Source: Gymnothorax reevesii
Lineage: Eukaryota; Chordata; Actinopteri; Anguilliformes; Muraenidae
Length of the DNA stretch: 64,000 nucleotides
Assembly (NCBI GenBank): GCA_029721435.1
Contig: CM056580.1
Span: 75,045,367-75,109,366, forward strand
Direction: 5' to 3'
Position numbers and translations under genes: made by a program. How positions within the stretch are numbered: position 1 is the stretch's first letter; every line of letters begins with the position of its first letter. Below the pieces are notes generated by a model that was not told where the DNA came from, did no database searches, and worked only from the letters and a program-made list of their open reading frames with translations. Of this stretch, positions 1-12,039 are shown in pieces.

Positions 1-601
1 ATGCATGATTCAGAGGATGATGGTCTGTGTTCTCCAAGGCTGATGGAGTGTGTTACAGCACTGGAACAGCCATATGACTGAGAGACCAGGCATTACAAAC
101 GAAGGAATTACAAAAGAGGAAAAACAAAGGTATACTGAGTAGGATTCATTAGCTGTAGATTATAAACGCAAAATTTGAAGTAAGCCCTTCCTCCTCGGCT
201 CAATGCCATCTGAAGTGCAATGCTAATGTCCAGTGCTATGTCCCACCCTCAAACCCAGCGTGCTGCTTGGCTGCAGACCACATACTTACTGCCCAAAGGA
301 TAACACCCTCAAACTTCCCGTAAAATGAAAAAAGCAGATAAAGACACCATCACACACTTTTGTCAGTGTTTTTCAGGAAACTCCCACTCAGTATACGTTT
401 AAGGGGTTTGGTTGTTGAGCTCAGTACTGCAAAGGATACTGTTTCTGACAAAATTAGCATATTAGAGATAGCATTTTGCCACAAAATGGCATGGACAAGA
501 AAAGCAGGTTCCAGGTCGGTGGTGTAATAGGGGACTATGCAGCATGAGAAGATCTGGACAGACCTCGCTCTCAGCTGTCATGAGTATATGGAGCGGCCTA
601 C
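1..601 (-). other. prkg1: prkg1 intron following the beta first exon (start of intron only)
   Basis: This sequence directly follows the GT donor at 601-600 on the minus strand. No second prkg1 exon was recognised, so the intron runs off the left edge. No repeat or other gene was recognised here. Confidence 0.7.
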
Positions 602-788
602 CTGCTGCTCCAGAAGGCGCAAGAGGAGATACAGTTGCCCTGTAGCGGTCCAATTCTCCCTGAAGTCTACGAATCAAGTCGTCCTTGGCATCCAGCTCTA
701 ACTCGAGCTCATCAATGAGGGTGTCCCGCTGGCGCAGCTCCTCAATCTTCAGCTGCAGGGCAAATTGGAGGTCCCGGAGTGTGCCCAT
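602..788 (-). CDS. prkg1: cGMP-dependent protein kinase 1, beta-type first coding exon (partial gene)
   Basis: PRKG1 is the cytosolic serine/threonine kinase that carries out NO/cGMP signalling; its N-terminal leucine zipper drives homodimerisation and anchors isoform-specific substrates. The exon opens with [12 protein letters not shown], nearly identical to the vertebrate PRKG1 beta-isoform start, and continues as a charged heptad coiled coil (about residues 3-50; L/I at a and d positions, for example [13 protein letters not shown]). The ATG has A at -3 and G at +4. Reading breaks down after SGAA, exactly at an AG|GTAGGC donor (intron begins at 601), giving 62 codons plus one base. The autoinhibitory segment, cGMP-binding domains and kinase domain must lie further left, outside the window. 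The symbol does not distinguish the two possible teleost paralogues. What is seen is the coding exon and donor; the isoform call rests on similarity to the beta N-terminus rather than the alpha one. Confidence 0.93.
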
Positions 789-913
789 TATCTTGGAAGA
801 AAGACATGAACGGACTCCAGTGATTAGTGATGACAGGATATGATTAATAATATTTCCAAAGGTAGAAAGAAAGATGTTCCTCAGTTTTCAAGTAAAAGGA
901 ATATTGAGCATGC

Positions 914-948
<35 letters not shown>

Positions 949-2125
949 AGACAGATAAACAGAGAGAGAGAAACCGAGTGACAAAATATGCATGGGGTAG
1001 GGTATGCGGTGACAGGATGATAAAACATCTCAGAGCTTTCATTTCTACATTTACAACACAATTACCGCATCATTGTGAAGATACAGTGGTTAAAGACAAG
1101 TTACCAATAGGGGTGACAAATAGCTCCGAGCCTCAGTCAGCAGCCTATACGCAAAGAATCAGAAGAAATTTGCATAATGTCAAACTTGGTGCAGAGCATA
1201 ATACATATACTGCTAAGCTAGTACTGTAGCATCGCTGCTGTCTAAAAGAGATGTCACAGAAGACTAATGATGTCTGCTCGCTTTTCTTCAGCGGACCGAC
1301 ATTCCAATTATTAACATTTTCGCAACTAATATATTTCAACGAATATCCATACTCAGGTGGTCCCAGTAGAAAAACAGTTTCGTTAAACATCAGTTAGTGG
1401 TCTCGGTTCTACCAAACAATTTCTACATCGTACAAGAAATACGAAAATGACAGTGACTACGAGGAGTTTGCCTACCCACAGACAGCTAATTTTTAACCGG
1501 TATTGTTAGTTAACGGAATTGAGGTTTATTTGTGCGAATTGCATTCATTTTCGCTCAAGTGGAAAAGGTAATCATTAAATCAGGAGACACACTTATGTCC
1601 TGTATATGTGCATCAGGATTTGTTCGTGCGGCCAAAAGCACATGTGCCTTCGATACTTGAAAATAATACCGCCAACCTGTACGATACGGAAGTCCAGCAG
1701 AAACCGACCTCATTGAGCAGCGTCATGTAGCCTATTTATAAAACGCGTAATGCTCCAGATGGATTTACCTTTTCGTGCAGCCAGGAGGTCCGACTACTCC
1801 GCTCTCTTTCCAACAACAAAATCCAAAAAGTACGCGCTTCCAGTTCGTTTAGGCTGCGTCTCGTGCGGAGTCCCACAGACAGAATGAGCAATCAGTGACT
1901 GAACTAATTACACTACCACATCTCCGGCGCGGTGAGGTTTCTATTTTATGAATGCCTGGTTCTGCAGTCACCATACAGCTGAAAACGTTCTACAATTCCC
2001 AGTGCTATATAATTAGAACATTCCGCGAAATGATTATTTGATTCAAGACCGATTCCATGTTCGGGCTGCATGGCTTGTTATTTTTGAGCACACTGGTATT
2101 TTCCTATCATAATTCTGAAAAGGTG

Positions 2126-2130
<5 letters not shown>
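789..2130. other. Upstream flank of prkg1 exon (5'UTR/promoter region by position)
   Basis: This non-coding stretch lies immediately upstream of the prkg1 start codon on the minus strand. It holds a (TG)n tract about 130 bp from the ATG. The open frames across it are short and run through the dinucleotide repeat, so they are not credible genes. No clear TATA box or transcription start could be fixed. Confidence 0.4.
915..945. repeat. (TG)n microsatellite in the prkg1 5' flank
   Basis: About 31 bp of uninterrupted TG dinucleotide, followed by a short GA-rich tract (961-970). It lies some 130 bp upstream of the prkg1 ATG in transcriptional orientation, where length variation could affect a promoter. 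That role is inference from position only. Confidence 0.95.
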
Positions 2131-2166
<36 letters not shown>

Positions 2167-2220
2167 ATCACGCGCACACAAACGCACAGACAGACACACA
2201 CGCACACAAACACACACACC
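2131..2220. repeat. (CT)n and (CA)n compound microsatellite
   Basis: Thirty bases of pure CT are followed by an imperfect CA/CG-rich tract (ACACA and CGCACA words). The open frame reading through it on the minus strand is low-complexity and not a gene. Confidence 0.95.
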
Positions 2221-2559
2221 TCGGTTTACTTGAAATTCTTTCCTCAAGCGTTGTTGCAAACGGGAGGTACCCCGACATATCTCAAAACACGCTTGGGACA
2301 CCAGACTGACAGACTGACGTACAGCAAACACTGAGGTACACTATGCTCGCAATACAGGAATGCAAATGTTCCATCACTGGATGACTAGTTTACTTAAAAT
2401 GCTCTGAAATCCCTCCCTTTCTGCAGTGCAGACTGTGAAATACTGTCCTGAAAGTTCAAATTCATTTTCAATGACAAATAGTTTTTTTGTCAAATGAATG
2501 TGAGAGTTGACTGACAATCGACCATAAGCTAACAGTTGGTAAACGTGGTTAAATTGATG

Positions 2560-3516
2560 AATGCGGGTGAACTGGGCAAACAAAAAGCCCTGAGGGAATT
2601 TGATAAGGGCCAAATCGTAAAGGACAGACGATCGAGTTACAGCATCACCAAAATGGCAAGGGTGGTATAGTTCTCCCAGTCAGCAGTGATGAACATCAAC
2701 CAAAAGTGGTCCAAGGTGACAGGTTGTGACAAGGGCAAGACGGCTGTCTCATTTGTTCCTACCCACTAGAAGGGCTTCTGTAATGGTTACTAATGGTTAT
2801 GGGAGGAATTTGTCACCACACATAGTGCATAGCACCAAACTGCATATGTGGCTGTGTTGATGCAGACCGGTTGGAGGTCCCTTGATAACCCTTGTCCAAT
2901 ATAAAAAATGCCTACTATGGGCGTGCGGGCATCAAAACTGGACCTTTCACCAAAATACGTCCCATTTTCCTTTGCAGACAGCAGGGTTCGAGTGTGGCAT
3001 TTACCTAGGGAAAAGATGGCACCAGGCTACACTGGGAAGAAGACAAGCTGGTGTGGAGAGTGTGATGCCCTCAGCAATGTTATGCCGGGTATCCCTGGGT
3101 CCAGGCAATCATGTGACACGTGCCACCTACCTAAACATGGGTAAGGAGCAGGTACATCCCTTCATGGTAGTGGTATCCTTCGATGGCTGTGGCCTCTTTC
3201 AGCAGGATACTGCGCCCTGACACTCTGCACAAATTGTACAGGATTTTTTAGGAACATGAGAAAAAGTTCAAGGTGTTGCCTTAGCTTCTAAATCCCCCAC
3301 ATAGCAACCTGATCAAACATTTGTGGAATGTGCTGGAACAACAAGTTCAATCTGTGCTGGCTTTAAGTCATAACTCATGGGACATTTAGGAGCTGCTGCT
3401 AAGGTTTCAGTGCCAGATAGAATATGTTTAGAGATGTTTTGGTGTTCATGGCTTGGCAGATTGGTACCAACAGCATATCACTCAGACAGTAATAATGTTA
3501 TGGCTCATTGGTGTAT
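2560..3516 (+). mobile_element. Decayed Tc1-like transposon relic 1
   Basis: The plus strand, read across several frames, gives pieces of a Tc1 transposase: an N-terminal helix-turn-helix-like start (EFDKGQIV near 2600), a middle segment near 2900 (YKNAYYGRAGIKTGPF type), and a segment near 3010-3070 (KKMAPGYTGKKTSWCGE type). Stops and frameshifts are frequent, so it is long dead. The right end has the ATGTTATGGCTCATTGGTGT type of Tc1 terminus (about 3497-3516). The relic at 8440-9185 is the same family: both contain TTTGATAAGGGCCAAAT-like and GTTATGG-like landmarks in the same order. Boundaries are approximate. Confidence 0.7.
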
Positions 3517-3678
3517 TAAATCAATTTTGCTGACACTACCTAGAGTGAATGTCAATTTATAAGAACGTATGGATTCCTCTAATTTATTGAAGCAGTGGTT
3601 CAAGATTCAAAGACCATTTTCTAATAATACGATCAGTTTTTTTTTTTTTACCAAGTGAGAATGAAAACACAAATCGTA

Positions 3679-3686
3679 AGAACAAA
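3679..3686. repeat. Target-site duplication (left copy) of hAT MITE 3687-4275
   Basis: AGAACAAA, repeated exactly at 4276-4283 on the other side of the element. Confidence 0.9.
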
Positions 3687-4275
3687 CAGTGGCGGCTCGT
3701 GAATTGGCAACAGGGGAAGCTCAAACAATCCCTTAAAGTTAATGATTGTTCATGACCTGTTTTCAATCATCCATTTAAATTACAATAACAGAAACTCCGA
3801 AAACTCAACATTATCTGGTGCGGCCAGTTTTCATTAATAACGCATACCTGTCAACTCTCACGCATTCGACATGAGTTTAAGTGGCATTTTTACGTTCCTC
3901 TGCTGTGGACAGCAATTATTCTATTAACGCATATGTAAGAGATTTTTGCGTGGAATTTAAGTACTTGTGCATGGAGGAGTTTGAAGCAATGGAATTGCAT
4001 AAAGACATTTCAAATTATCTTATTTACTTTAAATGATCATGAAACAAATGCATTGCTTCCAAACCCCAACCCCTGAGTAAATAAAAACTTGAGAAGTCTG
4101 GAGTCGTAATCAGTATGCGTTATAAATGAAAACTGGCCACATCTGATAATGTAGAGAGTTTTCGGAGTTTCGGTTATGGTAATTTAAATGAATGATTGAA
4201 AACAGGTCATGTCCAGTCATTAATTTTAAGGGATTGTTTGAGCTTCCCCTATTGCCAGTTCACGAGCCGCCGCTG
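3687..4275. mobile_element. hAT-type fold-back MITE with perfect 8-bp target duplication
   Basis: A 589-bp element whose ends are long inverted repeats of roughly 190 bp. The left end begins CAGTGGCGGCTCGTGAATTG and the right end is its near complement, finishing in GAGCCGCCGCTG. It is flanked by identical 8-bp copies of AGAACAAA (3679-3686 and 4276-4283), the target-site size of the hAT superfamily. No open frame longer than background is present, so it is non-autonomous and depends on a transposase encoded elsewhere. Confidence 0.93.
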
Positions 4276-4283
4276 AGAACAAA

Positions 4284-6157
4284 TACAAAGTCTACAACAA
4301 ACGCTTGAGAAAAAAGCTTAAAATAATGAAAAATATCATTTATAAAGAAATACCACAACCGTACGTAATGCAGACGGAGTAGCTGCCCTCAGTTTGTATA
4401 GGAAAATGGCCAATGGCCCTAATGTCTTCTCCAAGTGGAAATTCTTTCCACCACTAAGGGGTGATACTGATAGACATTGTGATTAGGAGTGATAGCACTT
4501 AGGGAAAGCGGTAAGTCATTGCAAGATCATGAAGGAGGCCGTGGTTCCCAATCTTTCTGCACATCGATAAAAATCTTCCAGCCCCCCCAACTAGGGATAC
4601 AATTAACTCTGCTTGTTATCATTGCAATTTCACGCTCTCCATGCACTCTGATGTGGGAAGTTGAGCCGATTCCGTTTAACCCCATGAAATCATACCTTGA
4701 AAATGCCCATAAAATAATAAAAAAAGTGATTTTAAAAATTGCAACAGCAAATTAGTATTCTTGTAGTTCCTGCTCAATTTCTTGCTGCAGTACTAATCAA
4801 ACATGGTCCTGGGCCCCCTGTGGTAGCTAGCTTGTGTTCAAACCACAATTCCACGCTGGTCAGTCTTTTGAGCCAGCTGTATTTATTGTTTAGAGCAATT
4901 ATTTATCCTCTAAAGCTACATTTTGACAGAAAAATTCATGTATGCCTTGACAAATGAGAAAAAGTGCTGCAGGTTAGACCTTTTGTAAGCAGATTCATGC
5001 AGCTATTAAGCATTAAAAATACATTGGAATTACTTCTGAATGCAGTTTTGTGATTTCAACTGAGAAGTTAATTTTTCAGGGGGCTCTTTCAGATATTTCT
5101 GGGGTGCGTCCAATTTTCTGTCCCCTCAGTGTGTATTTCATTTGGAAAATATGCTCATCATGGGGTAAGAGGCTGGAATGTTGTCCCAAGTAGATGAGTT
5201 ATAGTTGCAAAAATGTTTTTGCTCTACAGGCTACTGATTGCAGAATGAATTTAGAGTTTCAAACCAAACTCATTACAATCACTTGTTACAAGTGCCCTGA
5301 CTGTCAATTTGTTTCACACAGCTGGCAAAAGGAATCTACTTATGCTAATCCATGTGCTCACTTTCTCATTTTGTTTGCAAAGGTTTCTTTTGTCAATCGT
5401 AATAAGTTTCAAATTGAACAACTTTATTCATCTTACATTATTTGTAACAGCATGAGGCCCAATTCAGAAAAAGGTAGAGGCTGGGTATAAATTTTGCAGT
5501 TAATGGGGCAGATTTCTTTACTTCAGTAAGAAAATAGAACATTAAGCAAAAAGGTATCAATTATGAGAATTCAATCTTTATCTCAGTGACCTCCAGTGAT
5601 CCTAAATAACCTATTATGGAAAATACTTTATCCGAGATTATTTCAGTTTTTGTGTGCGTGTTCATTACCATAAAAGGACTTCTATTTAAAACAGCCAGTT
5701 CTGAGGGGAAACAATTAGAGGCAGTTTCAAAATTTATGGATTAGTATGAGGTTTTTGCATTGAAAAGTTTATACACGACTCTTTGAGCACCTAAAATGAG
5801 ACGCTTAAAAAGCTAAATAAAAAAGAAATAAGACTTGGGCTGATTGACATGTTTAGCTCTTTTGAGCCGTACCAAACATAATAAATACTAACAAGGGAAA
5901 ACTCTATTTAAGCGGAGCATGTCCTTGCCTGGCACAAGTTGAGAAACATGCAGAGAATCGCAGCTCTTTTACACCTAATAAAGTAAACAAGGTTTTTAAA
6001 AAAGAGTGCTTGTTGAAGGCAGAGGTAACAGATGGACAGATGTACGCTCATATAATCATGGAAATTAGAAAATATCTTAACGTGACAGCCGAAATGTGAA
6101 CCAGGAGAAGATGAAAAGACGAGAGAAAAGCAAGAGGCTTAACACCAAGGGACTTGA
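4284..6157. other. Intergenic stretch without recognised gene
   Basis: AT-rich unique-looking sequence. Short open frames (60-100 codons) show no recognisable domain and no splice-compatible continuation. I see no repeat structure that can be named. Confidence 0.4.
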
Positions 6158-6300
6158 GGCCTCATTTATAAAACTTAGCGTACCTCCATATGAAAGGTGT
6201 GCAGTGACGTGAAAATCAAGAAATGGTGTACTCCACACAAACACTGTATTTATAAAACCATGCGTAAGCACACCAGCACGCGATTTTGCCTTCATCAATC
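6158..6300. repeat. Fragment of a common fish dispersed repeat (CCTCATTTATAAA type)
   Basis: Contains two similar words, TTTATAAAACTTAGCGTAC and TTTATAAAACCATGCGTAAG, about 80 bp apart. I associate the GGCCTCATTTATAAAA motif with miniature DNA transposons in fish genomes. Complete termini and a target duplication were not found, so the class is uncertain. Confidence 0.4.
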
Positions 6301-6515
6301 ACACCATTTCTGGATGTGTCAATACGAGAATGAGAGACTGACCCTGCCCCGTTACCTCCCACAAATACCTCTAAATGCTGGAATGCAAATTAGCAAAAGA
6401 ATATATGTATAAAGTGTATCCCACTTGTTCCTGAGTGAGGCAATGGCGATCCTGCCGTTATTAAGTAAATAAGGCAATGGAGAGGAATGTCAGATTGATG
6501 TCCTCGGCAGGGAGT

Positions 6516-6998
6516 GTCACTTCTTGAACCCCAGCATCTGTTTCGCAGTATGCCTGGCACTCCTGATCGTGAGTTTCTGATAATTAGTAGATTATCTCAT
6601 AACCTTGTTTCCTCTCTCCGAATTCCTCTCGCCCTTTCTCTACCTGTTTCTTGTCTTCCCTCGTTATCTCTGTCACTAGCGGATTGTTTGCTGAGCCTCT
6701 GTGTAATGTGCTATTCTCCAGAGAACCGTCCCGTACCCTTTATTCCTCCCAGTTCCAGCCTGTGTCCAGTGTCTTTTCAGTCGCCCCTTTCTTCTGTCTC
6801 CACCTGCCCAAGTCCCTCGATTCCTCACCCTGGCACTCCTTCACTCCCTCTGATTCATGGGAGTTGATTGATTCTTCACCTCTGTCCCTGGAACAGACTT
6901 TCCAAATCTGCCTCATCTGCCCTAGATGGCCCGGTCTGCCAGTGCCTGATAACGGATTGGTGACCCGAATCTAATAAAGCTCAAGTGATCGTATTTTT
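6516..6998 (+). mobile_element. Possible degenerate LTR fragment
   Basis: A CT-rich block of about 480 bp beginning TGTCACTTCTTG, with an AATAAA-type signal in its last 35 bp and a CA end. Composition and layout resemble the gypsy LTR at 61391-62077, which also starts TGTCA. No 5-bp target duplication or internal retroelement sequence was found, so this is a weak call. Confidence 0.25.
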
Positions 6999-6999
6999 A

Positions 7000-8439
7000 G
7001 GTACCGCAAGTGATTCCATTCATCCACTACACTACTAGAGTAAATATTGAGGTCACCACCAAGAGTAAGTATTTCGGGCTGCAATATTACAATTCCTTAT
7101 CTCATCACACTGACACTGAGATAATGAGACAGTCTGACCTCAAAGGGAAGAACTATGGTGACGGAAGTCCCAGTAAAGGAGAAAGGAGTGTGCACCTGAC
7201 CCAAGTAGTATTTCCAGTGTGCCACGAGCACCTACTAATGGACTCTAATAGCCAGGATGTCATTGTTAGGGTGACTGCCTCTCTGTAGAAACATAATTCT
7301 GGACTCAGTGATGTAATGGTCTTTTAGGTGTATACTCTTTTAGGCAGATGGGTAGATCACTAAGGAGAAACTAAGCATGCTCTCCGATGTATTTCAATGG
7401 CTTTTGCTGTAAATTGACAGAAAAGGTGGGTATTCTCAACATGCCTATATAAAACCCCCCCTATATCACTGTCTAATCTATATATTTGATAAGTGACCTG
7501 TAGTAGTACGTCGCTGTACTTCTATTAATAGTCTAGCTATACAACTTAATACATTTTTGTAGGCAATCTAATCATGCCAGAAGTGATGACCAAAATGCTT
7601 TTGTTCATAAGCCCCTTCAACTCACGCAGAATTGGATTAAATAGGTGTTTACTAAGTTTTTTAGACAGTTATCTTGAAACTCAAATGAAGAGCTGGTAAA
7701 TTGAGGGACACGCGGCCTTGGCTGCATGAATGTATGACCAATCATAAACCAAAATGCATCCTTTTAAAAGCCCAAAGTAAGCATGAACTGCTCAAGTCTT
7801 TAGAGAAAGAAGAAATATTGACAGTTATTTGTTGCAGTATAAAAGCACAGGATCGGCACAATACCCATTTCATCTTTAAGTAACAATTGTTATAGAAAGG
7901 AAAACCATGAAATAAGCTGCAGATAATGTGTGATGTGACCCACTCATCAATTTAGATGAAGTAACACCCACCCTTTCTTTCTCAGGAACAGCCAGATCAA
8001 CACTGAAACTTCTGGCTTATGCACCAGTACAGATCTGCAAAAAATATAATGGCATCAAATAGGGAACAAAGTTGCTCACTGTTGACACTTAGCATGGCTA
8101 ACTATTGACAATATTGTATGGAGGATTTTCAAAGTATTTCTGAAGGCAGTTTTGGAGCTGACCCCCAGAGTTTGCAGGAGGGCAGCTGATAGGAGAATAA
8201 GCTGCACTATAGAGGACAAACTGTGATGGCGACACAGCCTCTGTAAATCCAGCTTACAACTCACCTGGCGGTGTAATCTTCCAACAGTCCAAAAAAGACA
8301 TCTGAGGTGTGTAAACCTACCATATTTGTTGGTCCATGCACTGATGAGATTATTAAAACTTACACATAGATGAAGCAAATGACATTGATTATCTTGTCAA
8401 AAAACAAAACATTTAAAGGTCAGCAGACAGATGGTAAGC
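7000..8439. other. Intergenic stretch without recognised gene
   Basis: No credible coding exon, repeat array or transposon terminus recognised. Open frames here are short and show no family resemblance. Confidence 0.4.
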
Positions 8440-9185
8440 AAACAGTCCGTTCTCGTAGTCCATGTGTTGGATGCAGAGGAAATAGGATCTGGACAACTTT
8501 GACAAGGGCCAAATTGTAATTACCATACAAGTGGGTCAGAGCATCACTAAAGGAGCATGGCTTCTGAGGTGCTCCCAATCAGCAGAGGTGTGTACCTATC
8601 CGTGCCCCAAAAATGAACAAGCCATGACCCAGTGACGAAGAGTTTGACGCCCAAGGTTCATTAAAGAACAAGAGCAACAAAGGCTGTCCCATCTGATCCA
8701 AGCCTACAGAAGGGCTAATTTGGCACCAGTTTCACAGAACTTTGATGATACAGATGCAAAGAATTTGTCGTAACACACAGCTCATTGCACTCTGCTATGT
8801 ATAGCACCTTGTAATCGTGGACTAGACGGAATACCCATCCTAATCTCTGTCCACCAATGAAAGGACCTAATTGGCCTGTGAGCTTCAGAAATGGACCTCA
8901 GAGCAACTGAAGAAGGTTGCCCAGTCCACTGAGTCCCCTTTTCTTTTACATCATATTCATTGGCGAGTATGTGGGCACCATTCACCAGAGGAAGATGCCA
9001 CACCAGGATGCACTGCAGGAAAAAGACAAGCGGGGGTTGAGAGAGTGATGTTAAAGAAAATGTCCTGCTGGGAAACCCAGGACGTAGGAATTCAAGTGGT
9101 CGTCCCCTCTTGGCAATATGAGAGGGACATTTTGTACATAATATTAGTCAGATGGCACTAATGTTATGGTAGGCCAGTGTATATA
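8440..9185 (+). mobile_element. Decayed Tc1-like transposon relic 2
   Basis: Same family as the relic at 2560-3516. The plus strand keeps scattered transposase pieces: DNFDKGQIV near 8495, a segment IQAYRRANLAPVSQ near 8700, and a middle-domain remnant ending near 9040. It ends in a Tc1-like terminus (ATGTTATGGTAGGCCAGTGT) next to TATA at 9180-9184. Many stops and indels show that it is an old non-functional copy. Confidence 0.65.
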
Positions 9186-9479
9186 GGTGTGCATCAGGAG
9201 CGGTCGGTCCATTTGAACTAAGGCAGTGGTGATAAATTAAACAAACTCGCTAAATCAAGAAACAACAAACATAGATTGAAACAGTGTCTGCACCATTTAA
9301 CGATCGACCACCTGCCAGTGTTGCTGCATATTGCATCTACAAACTGTCAAGAGCTGGCCTACGGCAAAATGTAAAAACAGTGGCCTCCACTGGCCAGATT
9401 AAAAAATGACATGTGAAGCGCTTAATGGTTAGGTTGATTTCAATAGGTATAATCCGCCCATTCTCTAAGATACCACTTC

Positions 9480-9590
9480 TTCCGCACAAGGGTCGCGGGG
9501 GCATGGGGGGGGGGGGGGGGGGGGCTGGGGCCTATCCCAACTTACAGTGGGCGAAAGGCAGGGACCCACCCTGGACAGCTCGCCAATTGG
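9480..9590. repeat. Poly-G tract inside a dispersed fish repeat
   Basis: A run of 20 G (9505-9524) is followed by CTGGGGCCTATCCCAACTTA and a GGGCGAAAGGCAGGGACCCA segment. This is a sequence I recognise as a very common dispersed repeat in fish. A related degraded piece occurs near 26535-26600 (CTGGAGCTTATCCCAGC). The G run is a place where the assembly could be wrong. Confidence 0.55.
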
Positions 9591-9599
9591 GTGAAATCA

Positions 9600-11770
9600 G
9601 TTTTTTTTTTTCTCCTTTTTGGTTTAATTGACCATTTGTCCCAGGATTTGCAGCACTGCTTCTTGTTTTGAATCACTAGTGCCCATCCTTGTTTATTCAT
9701 ATAAAGGTGATTGTAATATGTTGGGCTTGCTGTCAGTGTTTGATGTCACCACTGTGGGTGTCAGTAGGGGCCATAGTGTCGTTATGATAAGTTATTCTAT
9801 CACTCAAACAACCAGTGAGATTACCAAATGATTATAATAATCGTCAGATTTCGACGAGGTCCTTGCTTTCAGCCAGTCCTTGCTTTCAGCAAACTTACGC
9901 CCGACGCTACTGCAAGTTGATTATGGAAAGAACAGTTTTACCAACTTCTCCAAACGATGAAGGACATTCTTTCAGGCAACCGATATGGCTTATCAAACAC
10001 CGCTGTGGCTGGACAAAGGACTTCAGTTTTGCGTATCACCACTGGAAACCCCCAAAGTGCCAGGACTGAGATGCTCAAGTAAAAAGATGCTGTATGGTTC
10101 TCAGTTAGACGAGTAAAACTTTCCAGCCAATTACTGATTAAAGTTTAGCTTTGTTTCAGTGAAATTGTTTTCCTTTGAATTTTGATTTGACAGGAACTGA
10201 TGATAAATGAGCAATCGCAACTACAACGGTCTTTCATGTTTCATTCATGCAAACTTATTCACAGACGGACTACATCCCATGTTATCTCAAATGTTAGAGT
10301 AGTGAGAAATGGATGGAGAACCACATTAGTTTTACGAATAGTTTATTTGCGGAAGCTAGGGTCTGTGCTTGGTACTTCATTGTAACTCGGGCTGCCACCT
10401 TAGAGACCTGAGGCACCTACAAGCACACCTTGAATGACTTAGCTTTCGTAGTTCGTTGAAGAACGTTATTTAGATTGTTGGTTGCATTTCCCTTCTTCGC
10501 CAAGGGTGTCATTAATTCTCGCTTTGTCAAGAATTCCTCACATATCTTTTTTTAATTTCACAGATATTGCATGTGAAAATACGCACACATATGCCGAAGC
10601 ATGAGGCCCCAGATGAGCACTCCACTCGTAATCCGAATATAAACTCGGGCAGTGAGCCTTTAATGACATGGTAGTTTGCAGCCAAGCTACACCCTAAAAG
10701 GGGGCGTGAATTGTTCCATTACAAACAGATGCTGTCAGTATTGTCTCAAGATGATGCAAGTGATACAGGTAATGCAGAAATACTTAAACACCCTCATATG
10801 ATAAGTCCTTCATGTTTTATTTATTCTTCCTTGCTGTGGACATCACTGCCTAAAGAACCATCGTGTGTCTGTCCTGACATGTGCTTGGAAGTACTTTGGT
10901 AAACATATGTCAGTTAACACCATTTGCCGTTGCGCGTTGTGCCTTAGAACGCCCCTCCGTCCTTATAAAATCACCATAACCCACTGCTTCTCGGGACTTA
11001 TTCCTTAATTAGCTTACCTATTTTTCTACCTTATCCAGTAATGAATGGGTGCTGATCTATCGTGTGGATTCCACCATGGGGACGGCCATATTGGAAAGGT
11101 TAGCTGGTGCAGCCAGTGTAGTGTCAGTTTCACTTTTATGCATCAGATGGCAGCACTGATTTTCAAAATATGTCACAATGAGCATTAGGTTGCAAAACTT
11201 ATGTGGGGTCAGTGGTTTTGACAACCCCCAAAATTGTGTGACAAATTTGTCACTGGGGGCATTTAAGGGTTAATCATAAACTGGCTGTTATGCCTTCGTT
11301 CCTGTTCCAAGGACATCCCTTTATGTTCTATTAAAACAACGGAAAAACGCATTCTGCAAGGATAAAAGTGTATGACTGAGTAAGCAGTGAGTTTGGGTGC
11401 TAGAGTCGCCCTCCTGCAGTCCTGATCAGTCTCTGGTTGAAAGTGTATGGTGCATTATACAGTGAAATATTCAGCAACAAAGGCTTTATTCAGTTGTACT
11501 GCTGAAGACCTGCATGATGGATGAATGGAAGAAATTCAGCAAACTGGACTTGAGCAAATAGTGACATGGAAATGTTTCATAATGATTAACAAAATGTGCC
11601 AACTTCTTTGACCTCTATTGCAGTCATCACAATTTAAATTTCAATATTATATTCACAGGTAATAACAGACAATAATATGACGTTGACCTTTTTCACTGAG
11701 GTAAAATTAGTTTAATATTTCAAATCAGCCTTTTTAGATTTTATAGTCATTTTCCATGTTGAGCGAACTT
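9600..11770. other. Intergenic stretch upstream of ubl4a
   Basis: No credible gene. It contains a perfect 16-bp palindrome at 11238-11253 and, at 11271-11276, an AAGGGTTAA-type word like a piggyBac right end, for which I found no matching left end. Otherwise unremarkable. Confidence 0.4.
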
Positions 11771-11779
11771 TTTCGGAGT

Positions 11780-11991
11780 TGTGGTCGTTGGGCTGATTTG
11801 CATGTGTCTGTCTCCTTAAGATTAGATGACGATCGTCGGCGTCAGGGGTAGAACAACTGGTAGCCGGAACCGAAGTTGGCCCAGCTAAACACGCAATAAT
11901 TGATTAATTGTGCAAGTTTCGTTCAGAAAGAGAAATTATACACAAACCTAGCTAATTAAGTTTCATCAGCCTTAGTGGTTTTAATGCGAAG
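11780..11991 (+). promoter_or_regulatory. ubl4a: Probable ubl4a promoter/5'UTR
   Basis: Immediately upstream of the ubl4a ATG, without TATA box, locally richer in CpG (11830-11880), and holding an ETS-type CCGGAA core at 11864-11869. This is typical of housekeeping genes, but the transcription start is not visible in sequence and the assignment is positional. Confidence 0.35.
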
Positions 11992-12039
11992 ATGATGCTC
12001 ACGGTGAAACCACTTCAAGGGAAGGAATGTACTCTACAG
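11992..12039 (+). CDS. ubl4a: ubl4a coding exon 1
   Basis: Sixteen codons from the first of two tandem ATGs to CTACAG|GTAACT. Encodes the first beta strand of the ubiquitin-like fold. Ends in phase 0. Confidence 0.93.

Noticed and set aside
840..1229. 129-codon open frame upstream of prkg1
   Set aside because: It runs through the TG microsatellite (a Cys-Val run), has no domain and lies antisense to the prkg1 5' flank.
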